From Litoribacter populi (lineage in GTDB: Bacteria; Bacteroidota; Bacteroidia; Cytophagales; Cyclobacteriaceae), in the NCBI RefSeq assembly GCF_007483685.1, contig NZ_VMKN01000002.1, positions 459,452 to 523,451 on the forward strand: a stretch of DNA of 64,000 nt, written 5' to 3'. Each line of letters begins with the position of its first letter. Position 1 is the stretch's first letter. A program made the translations under genes and the position numbers. Below, piece by piece: positions 34,740-42,702 of this stretch. The notes below the pieces were generated by a model. The model had not been told where the DNA came from. It saw only the letters and a program-made list of their open reading frames with translations, and did not search any database.

Positions 34740-35720
34740 TACCTTATACATAAGCTAAAGTATTCATCACACCCTATCCCCACACTATTCCCCACCCTCT
34801 GGTATGTTCAGGATTTAATTTGGTTACCAAATTCAACTTTATACTCTCATAAATATCCCTACAACGAACTATTACCTTATAGCCACACTCTATTACCCAA
34901 TAATCACTTTTAAAATTCGAGCATTATCCTAACCTATTCTATAAAATTGAAGCGATTTTATAACTTTTCTAATATTTTAATTAACTAAATCTTGTGAGAG
35001 AAAGTATTATCAAACCTTTATAGGTAATTCTTATTCTACAAAATGGGGAAAAAAATTACCCACATTTATAAGCAAACAAATTGTCTTAAAGCCATTTAAA
35101 TATAAAAACACATTTACATTTACGTTTTACAGTTATTAATACTCATTTTTAATCAATTCATATAATTCATGAAACCTTTTACTTAGTCACCATTAGTTTG
35201 CAAAAATCACCAGGTAATTAAAGTTATGTTCCATATTGGTTAATTTATATTTAAGCTGTTTTTCTTTAAAATTTTAATTTTTCATGTTCAGACCCTAACA
35301 ATACATCTGCGAGACACGGCTGAAAACAGCAAGAACTTCCTTTTAATTAGCCTACTGGATTGGTAATAAAGAACCTCAAATTCGAACAGAAAACCAGAAT
35401 AATTATAATTAATTATCTATTTTTTATTATATATCATCCAAGTTTATTAAAAGAAGTTAATTTTCGAGGTATAATAATTGGCTTAGGCAGACTGTTATTA
35501 CAATATCACAAACCAAAATATTCACCATAAACGACAAGAGATGAAAGACAGGAGTAGAGGAAGTCCCAACATTAAATATTAAATCTAATCCTTGAAATGT
35601 ACGATAAGTAAGATGACATAAGCCCTTAAAATTTATTCCCATCCCACTTTTCGAGCAGAGTAAACCCAACCCCAGCAAAATTTTAAAAAAATACCCAGCA
35701 ATTAAATTATCGAAAACAAA
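34740..35720. other. Long AT-rich leader/intergenic region of lyase-like gene 3
   Basis: About 980 bases without a gene. TACATTTACGTTTT at 35115 repeats the box before gene 1. The block at 35448-35486 and the ACATAAGCCCTT phrase near 35619 also occur before gene 2 (33269-33307 and 33350), so the leaders were duplicated with the genes. Confidence 0.45.
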
Positions 35721-36647
35721 ATGCAAAGTTTAAGAAGCAAATTTACCTTATTTGTAGGCCTATCAATCCTAGGCCTAGCGACTGTTTCATGTGACACTAC
35801 AGGTCATGAAGAATTCACTGAAGAAATGGGTGCGTTAAGATCAACCTCCGCAAACGTTCTTCTTCAAGAAGATTTCCTTGGCAGCAACCCATTTGGACAA
35901 GTCCACAAGCAGTTTGGCACCAACCACGCTTTCAATGTAACTGAAGATCCAAGAGACAGAAGCAACAAAGCAGGTCGATTTGAACTAAGAAAAAACGATC
36001 CAATCACCAGTAATGGCAAGAGATCAGAAGTACTTTTCCCTGCTCAAGACAACAGAGACAGATGGTACTCCTATTCAGTTTACCTACCTTCCAGCGGATT
36101 TAGAACTGATAGAGACAACGATATCATCACACAATGGCACCAAGCAGGAGGAGGAAGCCCTGCGACTACTGTTAGAGTCCAAAATGATAGATTCCTAGTT
36201 AAATCTGGTAATACTAAAGAAAGCAGAAAAGACTTTGACCTTGGTGTAGCAACAAAGGATGTATGGCATGACTTCGTGTTCCACATCGTACATTCACCAA
36301 ATAGTGACGGGCTTGTTGAAGTATGGCACAATGGTGAAAAAATCCTAACTCAAAAAGGCGGTAACATGTATCCTTTGGAAATGCCAAGATGGAAAGTAGG
36401 TATCTACAAAGCATCTTGGGCTAATAGAGACACTGATACAAATGTCAGAGTGTTGATGTTTGACAATATCAAGCTTGGCAACCAAAGAGCAGACTTGACT
36501 GAAATGCTAATTGGTACTGCAACTGCATCTGCTACAGCCGTTTCGACCAGCACTTCTACCTCTAGTTCCTCTTCTACAAGTGTAAGTTCTTCTTCCAGCT
36601 CTACAGAAACTAGAAGAATACCTTCTAGAAGAAGATGGTGGAGATAA
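35721..36647 (+). CDS. Polysaccharide-lyase-like lipoprotein 3 with Ser linker and Arg/Trp tail
   Basis: The 308-residue paralogue has a lipobox cysteine at residue 24 (TVSC) and a jelly-roll domain with RSEV, QWHQ and KVGIYK conserved. After the domain comes a Thr/Ser-rich linker of about 35 residues and a short basic tail, TRRIPSRRRWWR. The design is the same as gene 1 but shorter, which suggests that the linker length varies while the Arg/Trp end is kept. It is most similar to gene 1 in the signal peptide (MQSL start). Its own terminator follows. Confidence 0.82.
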   Translation: MQSLRSKFTLFVGLSILGLATVSCDTTGHEEFTEEMGALRSTSANVLLQEDFLGSNPFGQVHKQFGTNHAFNVTEDPRDRSNKAGRFELRKNDPITSNGKRSEVLFPAQDNRDRWYSYSVYLPSSGFRTDRDNDIITQWHQAGGGSPATTVRVQNDRFLVKSGNTKESRKDFDLGVATKDVWHDFVFHIVHSPNSDGLVEVWHNGEKILTQKGGNMYPLEMPRWKVGIYKASWANRDTDTNVRVLMFDNIKLGNQRADLTEMLIGTATASATAVSTSTSTSSSSSTSVSSSSSSTETRRIPSRRRWWR

Positions 36648-36661
36648 CTATAACCCCAAAG

Positions 36662-36691
36662 AAAAAGGTGGCCTAAGGGTCGCCTTTTTTT
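36662..36691 (+). terminator. Terminator of lyase-like gene 3
   Basis: AAAAAGGTGGCC (36662-36673) pairs with GGTCGCCTTTTT (36678-36689), with two G-U pairs, and a T run follows. Confidence 0.85.
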
Positions 36692-36786
36692 ATACCCAGG
36701 CACCTGATTGGCAGCCATTTTTTATAACTAAATGGCGTTGGATTTGTAGTATATATAAACAGATTTACAAACCCATATTTTCAGCC

Positions 36787-37593
36787 ATGCAGTTGTTATT
36801 GAAATCAGCAACCTTTTTTTGTCTAACCGCATTAGCATTGATAGTTACCGGCTATGACGCGACCGCCATCCGAGCGTTATCTATGGCCGTTGAGCAGACC
36901 ATTAATCCTCCAAAGCTTCTGATCGAAGAAGATTTTAACGGAAAGAATCCTTTTGGACAAGTTCATCAGCAATTTGGCACAGATCATGCCTTCACAGTGG
37001 TAGATGACCCCGCAGGAGGACGGAACAAGGTGGGACGATTTGAACTTCGAGAAGAAGATCCAATCCAGAGTAATGGAAAACGAAGCGAAGTGTTATTTCC
37101 CCCTCAGGACAACAACGACCGATGGTATTCATATTCAGTTTATGTACCTTCTGAGCATTTCAATTGGGATCATGATAATGACATTATTTCCCAATGGCAT
37201 CAGGCCACAGGAGGAAGTCCCGCTACTACTTTTAGGATCCATCAAGATAGGTTCATGTTCCGCACTGGAAATAAAAAGGCTACTCGCAAGGATTATTACT
37301 TGGGTAAAGTCGACAAGGACCAATGGCATCATTTCATTTTCCACATAATCCATGATCATGGAAAGGATGGGTTAGTGGAAGTATGGCAAAATGGAGAGAA
37401 AATTTTGGAACACAAAGGAGGCAATATGTATGATACGGACCTCCCCCGGTGGAAAGTAGGGATTTATAAGGCCTCATGGGCAAAACGCAAAACAAACTCA
37501 ACCAAAAGGGTTATTTACTTTGACAATATTAAGTTAGGAAGTGAGCAGACAAGCTTTGATGATTTGGCATTAGCAATCCAAAAATTGGAATAA
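36787..37593 (+). CDS. Polysaccharide-lyase-like protein 4, no lipobox and no tail
   Basis: The 268-residue fourth paralogue has the same jelly-roll domain, with RSEV (99-102), QWHQ and KVGIYK. The N-terminus is hydrophobic but the lipobox cysteine is lost: LIVTGYDAT stands where the others have LATVSCDTT. The product is probably secreted by ordinary signal peptidase or stays anchored by its uncleaved helix. It ends directly after the domain, with no Ser, coiled-coil or Arg-rich extension. It is only 139 bases behind gene 3 and lacks the long leader. Confidence 0.82.
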   Translation: MQLLLKSATFFCLTALALIVTGYDATAIRALSMAVEQTINPPKLLIEEDFNGKNPFGQVHQQFGTDHAFTVVDDPAGGRNKVGRFELREEDPIQSNGKRSEVLFPPQDNNDRWYSYSVYVPSEHFNWDHDNDIISQWHQATGGSPATTFRIHQDRFMFRTGNKKATRKDYYLGKVDKDQWHHFIFHIIHDHGKDGLVEVWQNGEKILEHKGGNMYDTDLPRWKVGIYKASWAKRKTNSTKRVIYFDNIKLGSEQTSFDDLALAIQKLE

Positions 37594-37900
37594 TTTCAGG
37601 CCTTATAATTCATTGTTTAATTTTTAAAGTAAAAAATATTATATTTACGGAACACTAACCAAGTCATGTAGAAGCTTCTGACACACTTCTGCCAATAAAT
37701 CCGGATTTTTATTTTCCTGAACGGGTTTTGATAAAAGCAGAATCATTTAGACCTAACATTTTATCAACACTGTTGTTCATTAAATAGAAAAGATAGATCA
37801 AATCCATGTAGCATAGTTCTTATTCTTTGCTACATCAAACCTTAAAGTAAAATAATACCTAGAGCAATAGACTAGGTTTAGATTTTTTGTAAAGTATATT
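37594..37900. other. Intergenic region before the deacetylase
   Basis: No gene is visible in 307 bases. TATATTTA at 37640-37647 with a TTG at 37613 is a candidate promoter for the deacetylase gene. No terminator for lyase-like gene 4 is evident. Confidence 0.35.
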
Positions 37901-38803
37901 ATGAAGAAAAATTTAAGAAATGTAGTTGCATTTCCTTTGGCAAAACTCCTTATCAAGCTTGGGTTCGTAAAACGAGCCCTAAAGAAGGCTAAGGAAGGTG
38001 ATTTCATTTTGTCGGTATATTTCCATAACCCTTCAAAAGTGGAATTTGAGAAGACAATTGTTTGGCTGAAAAGTGAGGGTATGACCTTTATCTCCCCAGA
38101 ACAATTGGAAAACATTATTGACAATAATCTTGAAATGCCTAAAGGAGCTGTATTATTGACCGTTGACGATGGGTGGCAATCCAATGAGGAAAACATCGTG
38201 GAAATTGCCAACAGATTCCAGGTGCCCGTTACAATTTTCTTTTCCACTGAAGCTATAGAAGAGGGTACTTACTGGTGGTCTTATTTTTTGAAAGGAGGAA
38301 GTAAAGGTTATCCTTCCGTGAAGGAACTGAAAAAAGTTTCGAACAATGAGCGCATGGCTACTTTGGAGAAAATAAAAGGTACTGTAACTCTGAAAAGAGA
38401 AGCTATGACCCTAGATCAATTAAGAAGCACTTCTCTTTCAAAATACATTACTGTTGGAGCACATACCCATACCCATCCCATCCTGACAAACTGTGACGAT
38501 GAAAAAGCCTACGAAGAACTGCGCCTTTCTAAGGAAAAACTGGAAGAATGGACCGGTAAAGAAATAAAATATTTTGCTTACCCCAATGGAAACTATGGAA
38601 TCAGGGAGATATACATGCTTGAAACTTTAGGGTTTAAAATGGCTTTTGCAAACTACCCATCCTATTTGACTAAGCAGAAGATGTACAAAAAAATGGAAAT
38701 TCCTCGCTTTGGATTTTTAGAAGGAGCTACATTTGAGGAAAACATGTGTAGAATTGCCGGAATATGGCATACTACTACCAAAAAAATAAAAAAGAGGTCC
38801 TAG
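37901..38803 (+). CDS. NodB-type polysaccharide deacetylase
   Basis: The 300-residue protein has the NodB homology domain: LLTVDDGW (catalytic Asp89, metal Asp90), the metal histidines in GAHTHTHP (His188 and His192) and the YPNGNYG motif. A stretch KGGSKGYPSVKELKKVS is inserted between motifs 1 and 2. No signal peptide is visible, only a weak N-terminal hydrophobic segment, so it may act in the cytoplasm or at the inner membrane on N-acetylated precursors. Its stop codon lies in the loop of a terminator, and the convergent acyltransferase 1 starts its 3' end 22 bases further on. Confidence 0.88.
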   Translation: MKKNLRNVVAFPLAKLLIKLGFVKRALKKAKEGDFILSVYFHNPSKVEFEKTIVWLKSEGMTFISPEQLENIIDNNLEMPKGAVLLTVDDGWQSNEENIVEIANRFQVPVTIFFSTEAIEEGTYWWSYFLKGGSKGYPSVKELKKVSNNERMATLEKIKGTVTLKREAMTLDQLRSTSLSKYITVGAHTHTHPILTNCDDEKAYEELRLSKEKLEEWTGKEIKYFAYPNGNYGIREIYMLETLGFKMAFANYPSYLTKQKMYKKMEIPRFGFLEGATFEENMCRIAGIWHTTTKKIKKRS

Positions 38804-38817
38804 TAGACCTCTTTTTT
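38788..38817. terminator. Terminator overlapping the deacetylase 3' end
   Basis: AAAAAAGAGGTC (38788-38799) pairs with GACCTCTTTTTT (38806-38817). The stop codon TAG (38801-38803) lies in the loop, so the last codons form part of the stem. The A/T runs make it usable from both strands. Confidence 0.88.
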
Positions 38818-38825
38818 ATTATTGC

Positions 38826-40409
38826 TTACGATAAATATTTTGAAGCATGTTTGGGTAAAATAATTTTGATTACCTCCCCTATTTCCTTTGAAGAATCAGA
38901 GCTCAGGGTATTTTTAACCAAATTAATAAAGTCTGTAGTACATGTTGTTATTTCAGCCATACCCCCCACGGAATTTATCCAAAGACACCCAATTAACTTC
39001 CCTTTTTCACTCTTGGTAAAACAGGTGTCCCCATTTTTAAACCGCGACAGCGCATCAATTAGAAACTCTCGCTTAGTTAAACTCTCGTGTTTTGGCTTAT
39101 AGGTTAATAGCTCAGCTAAATTATTTTTCTCAAAATCAGTATTTAATGCCTTTTCTATCTCCATGCAAGATATGTTTTTCTCCACCTTCATGTATGGATT
39201 GCCTGTCTGGATAAAAAAAACCAAATTTAAGTAATCTCTTTGCTTATGGTATAATTTTAACTTTTCTCTCAACTCTTCCCTCTCAAAATTTAAATGTGGT
39301 TTATTTTCAAGTAAAGACCAAAGTCTTTCTTTTAACTTGTCCTTAAGCCCTTCCTTTTTACTTAAGGCGTCCTCTAGATTTTCGGCTGCGGGTATAAACA
39401 ACTCATAAACTTCATCATAACTATTGGCTATACGTTTTTTATAGTCTAGCATCCCAGTGGATAGATCTAGTGTATCAAAACCCTCATTTTCCAAATGTTG
39501 TATCAGGTGAATAAAACTTAAAAAGCCAGGAGAATAGTAGTCATATAATGGGGAATGACAATTCAGACCTGATCCATGGCACCAGCCATCTTTTCCGATG
39601 GTTCCAGTGATACCCGCCAGTATATCACCATCAAGCTTGAGCACTATCCCAAACATTAACCCCTTACGAAACATTTCTTTAAATAAAATAGATCTATAGG
39701 GGTTTTTTTGAAAGGGAAACATACCATAAAGGGCTCCTTTTCTAAAATCGGATTGGATCATGAGAACATCCAAAGCCTCATCAAACCTACCCGCATCTTT
39801 GATAAACTCAACCTCAAAGGCCCCGTATCTTTTTAAGCGATTGTTGTTACTTTTAAAATCTTTTTTTCGTGCAAGCTTGTCAATCGAAGGGTCTCTTAAA
39901 TTTACTAAGGGGCGGGTGGAAGAAGTAAACTTGACTCCTGCCACATCTTGGACAGCTCCAAGCCAGCCCAATGGAATTCCTGCAGGCAACTGCTCCATTC
40001 GAATGCTTGAAAGAGGAAATTGCCTACGCAATTCCTCAACAGCCCTTTTAAAAAAACTGCTGCCTATATCATCTAAACTAATCCAAGCATGGTAGTGCGC
40101 ATCATTTACACCTGCCCCAGTAATTCTGCCATCTGCAGTTTCAAATGAAAGCGGTAAAAATGCCTTCAATATTTCATCTTCTATTAAAACCAGAAGAAGA
40201 GGTTGATATTGCTTTTTATATACTTCATGAAACATATAAAAAAATTCTAACCCTTGAAAAACAGTAGCCCATTTACAGGCTTCAAAAAGTTTATTCCATT
40301 GGTTGGCGTAATCTTTTTGTTCTAAAAATTCATAAACCTCTTTTCCCAAAAAAATTTGCACCTCAGATATCCCTTCAGGTGAAAGGCTTAAGGAGTCATC
40401 AAGTTTCAT
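38826..40409 (-). CDS. GNAT/CelD-type acyltransferase 1 of 6
   Basis: This 527-residue protein has an Acetyltransf_6 (CelD/BioF2-like GNAT) fold, the most diverged member of a six-gene paralogue family. Family marks are CKWATVFQ (45-52), HYHAW (105-109), RLKR (191-194), SDFRKGA (220-226), HSPLYDYYSPG (285-295) and FDTLDLSTGMLDYK (311-324). The C-terminal 150 residues hold a second, weaker domain with the family pattern of a basic/acidic helix and GCLWI strand. Such enzymes transfer acyl (or aminoacyl) groups to sugars or lipids in exopolysaccharide systems. It stands apart from the other five, separated by two plus-strand genes. Confidence 0.85.
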   Translation of the reverse strand: MKLDDSLSLSPEGISEVQIFLGKEVYEFLEQKDYANQWNKLFEACKWATVFQGLEFFYMFHEVYKKQYQPLLLVLIEDEILKAFLPLSFETADGRITGAGVNDAHYHAWISLDDIGSSFFKRAVEELRRQFPLSSIRMEQLPAGIPLGWLGAVQDVAGVKFTSSTRPLVNLRDPSIDKLARKKDFKSNNNRLKRYGAFEVEFIKDAGRFDEALDVLMIQSDFRKGALYGMFPFQKNPYRSILFKEMFRKGLMFGIVLKLDGDILAGITGTIGKDGWCHGSGLNCHSPLYDYYSPGFLSFIHLIQHLENEGFDTLDLSTGMLDYKKRIANSYDEVYELFIPAAENLEDALSKKEGLKDKLKERLWSLLENKPHLNFEREELREKLKLYHKQRDYLNLVFFIQTGNPYMKVEKNISCMEIEKALNTDFEKNNLAELLTYKPKHESLTKREFLIDALSRFKNGDTCFTKSEKGKLIGCLWINSVGGMAEITTCTTDFINLVKNTLSSDSSKEIGEVIKIILPKHASKYLS

Positions 40410-40563
40410 AGTAGTAATTTTTATATTCGATAGATTATTCTTTAAAATTCACCAACAAAGATTAATTAGATCAACAAAAATGAAAAAATATTTGTCAACA
40501 CTAAAGTTTCAGGTTTTTTCATTAACTTAGAAATAGTAAGCAAAAACAAAACCATTCTACTTT

Positions 40564-41610
40564 ATGAAACACTTTTTCAAAACTATTCTTCGGCAATCTT
40601 ATTTAAAATGGAAAAAATTCAAAAAGGAGAGCCCACTCTTTCAATCTCTTATCTATTCTTTTGACAACAAATCATCTTTTGAAAAAATCGACCAACATGA
40701 ACGCATGTTGGCGGATACTACTCGAATGGACATCTATTTTCGAGCTATTCAAAAGTATGTTAAAGATGGAGATACAGTTGTTGACCTTGGAACAGGTACA
40801 GGTATTTTAGCCTTTTTTGCCTCGCAAAGAAATGTAAAAAAAGTTTATGCCATTGACCACGGAAACGTAATCAACTACGCCAAAAAAGTAGCCGAGGCCA
40901 ACAACCTTAAAAACATTGAATTCATCCAACAGCACAGCGGTCAATTTAACCCACCCGAAAAAATAGATGTAATTCTTCATGAGCAAATTGGGGATTTCCT
41001 CATTAATGAAGATATGATCAGGAATCTTCTGGACCTTAAGAAGCGTCTGCTAAAATCAGGAGGGATCATGCTGCCAAGCATTTTTGAAATGTATTTTGAA
41101 CCTATCACCATGGCCCCCGGCAGAAATACACCCTTTTTATGGGAACATAACTTCAACGGTATAGATTATTCTCCTACTAAGGATTTTCTCAATAGTGATG
41201 AAAGCCCTCTATCCAAACCGGAAATATTTATTTATATCCAACCTGGGGATGCAGAGTCTTTCTTAGCCAACCCAAAGCCGGTTACCAAATTTGATATCAT
41301 GCAAATTGACAATGATATATTTTTGAAAGAACTTACCTTCGAGCAGAAAATTGTTAAAAATGGTAAATTAGATGGCTTTGCTCTATACTTTAGAATCATT
41401 TTTGATGAAGAACTCGTGATTGATAATTCGCCATTCGAAAAACCTACACATTGGTTACCTTCCATTTTTAGAGTTGAACCTGTCGAGCTGAGGGAAGGAG
41501 ATATGTTACGTATCAACCTCAATATCCCAGACCCAACCAATGAAGAATTATGGAATTTTAATTTCGAGAAAGTGCGAATTGAAGAAAACAGTTTGTTAAC
41601 GGAAACTTAA
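40564..41610 (+). CDS. PRMT-like SAM-dependent methyltransferase
   Basis: This 348-residue class I methyltransferase has the layout of protein arginine methyltransferases. The helix HERMLADTTRMDIYFRAI resembles the PRMT YFxxY region, the SAM motif is VDLGTGTG (73-80), and the double-E loop HEQIGDFLINED has Glu140 and Glu149 nine residues apart, as in PRMT1. GGIMLPS and a THW loop (PTHWLPSIF, about 307-315) follow, then a beta-barrel-like C-terminus. PRMTs methylate arginine side chains. In this context it could instead methylate a sugar or an amino-acid substituent. It is transcribed with the formyltransferase 36 bases downstream. Confidence 0.78.
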   Translation: MKHFFKTILRQSYLKWKKFKKESPLFQSLIYSFDNKSSFEKIDQHERMLADTTRMDIYFRAIQKYVKDGDTVVDLGTGTGILAFFASQRNVKKVYAIDHGNVINYAKKVAEANNLKNIEFIQQHSGQFNPPEKIDVILHEQIGDFLINEDMIRNLLDLKKRLLKSGGIMLPSIFEMYFEPITMAPGRNTPFLWEHNFNGIDYSPTKDFLNSDESPLSKPEIFIYIQPGDAESFLANPKPVTKFDIMQIDNDIFLKELTFEQKIVKNGKLDGFALYFRIIFDEELVIDNSPFEKPTHWLPSIFRVEPVELREGDMLRINLNIPDPTNEELWNFNFEKVRIEENSLLTET

Positions 41611-41646
41611 GCTTTAACCAGTTTAACTTTTTTAACGTAAATTTTT

Positions 41647-42699
41647 ATGAGTGAAAAAATTAAGCTCCTTTATATGGGGCCGGATTACCCGCATGTCTTA
41701 GATAAAAGCAAAAAAGTAGATATTAGGGCAGTGGCAAAGCTTTCAGAATTATATGAGATGCCAGTTCGCAATATTGCGGAAAGGCATTTCATGGAAGCAT
41801 ATAAGTCTATTTGCAAAGGGGATTATGATTCATCTAGGAAGTATTTAAAAAGGTACAGAAAACTAAAATTCCTGGCTAATGAACTAGTTACAAGTTTTGA
41901 AACATATTTAGAGACTTTAATAACCAAGAAAATAACAATCCTTGACACCACTGCCGATGACATAGCAGAAAGGATAAATCAACTAGGAATTAAATTATTT
42001 TTGGTGAACGGCTGGACCATGTTGCCGGCCAGTTTTCTTTCAATTCCAGAGCTTGGTAGTATAAACGTACATCCTTCAAAACTCCCACAATACAGAGGCT
42101 CATTGCCATTATTATGGGTGTTGAAAAATAAGGACACAACAAGCGCGATCTCCTACATCCTTCTCAACGCAGCCATGGATGGAGGTAAATTAATCCGTCA
42201 GGTTGAATACACAGTAGATAAAAATGACGACCCTATATCGCTGGAAAAGAAAACCATGAACGTTATCAATGATTCTTTGGTCGAAACGGTAGATAAATAT
42301 GTTGAGGGAGAATTAACTCCCATAGATCAAGATCATGAAAAAGCATCTAAAACTGCCAGGTACAATAATTACAAAAAAATAGATTTCTTAGAAGAAACTG
42401 CCCGAGATATTAATCATAAAATCATCAATTACGCTTACTATGACCCTACGGCTCCAAGCTATTTTAAGCTGGCTGGACAAAAAATCAAATTATCAGGATG
42501 TATAGGTCCTGTTCAATCTTCCATTGCGCCAGGTACCATACAAATGAACTTCCCTTTTCTATATATAGGGGCGAAAGATGGCGCACTAAAATTTAGTATG
42601 ATTGAGAATTTCGGTCTAAAAGACACTGCAAAAATTATATCAATGCTATTGATCAAGGACCCTTTTTCTTTTCAAAAGGAAATTACAATTTCTAGCTAA
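41647..42699 (+). CDS. Formyltransferase-fold enzyme, probably sugar N-formyltransferase
   Basis: The 350-residue protein has a formyltransferase core with the catalytic Asn-His-Asp set: Asn140 and His142 in SINVHPSKLPQYRG and Asp178 in AAMDGGKL. LLWVLKNKDTTSAISYIL and a C-terminal beta domain like that of methionyl-tRNA formyltransferase follow. The first 95 residues differ from Fmt, with a helical insert in place of the usual N-terminal strand. In exopolysaccharide loci such enzymes (FdtF/VioF type) put a formyl group from N10-formyl-THF on amino sugars. The DegT-type aminotransferase nearby could supply the amino sugar. It is probably cotranscribed with the PRMT-like gene. Confidence 0.82.
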   Translation: MSEKIKLLYMGPDYPHVLDKSKKVDIRAVAKLSELYEMPVRNIAERHFMEAYKSICKGDYDSSRKYLKRYRKLKFLANELVTSFETYLETLITKKITILDTTADDIAERINQLGIKLFLVNGWTMLPASFLSIPELGSINVHPSKLPQYRGSLPLLWVLKNKDTTSAISYILLNAAMDGGKLIRQVEYTVDKNDDPISLEKKTMNVINDSLVETVDKYVEGELTPIDQDHEKASKTARYNNYKKIDFLEETARDINHKIINYAYYDPTAPSYFKLAGQKIKLSGCIGPVQSSIAPGTIQMNFPFLYIGAKDGALKFSMIENFGLKDTAKIISMLLIKDPFSFQKEITISS

Positions 42700-42702
42700 A
42701 AT

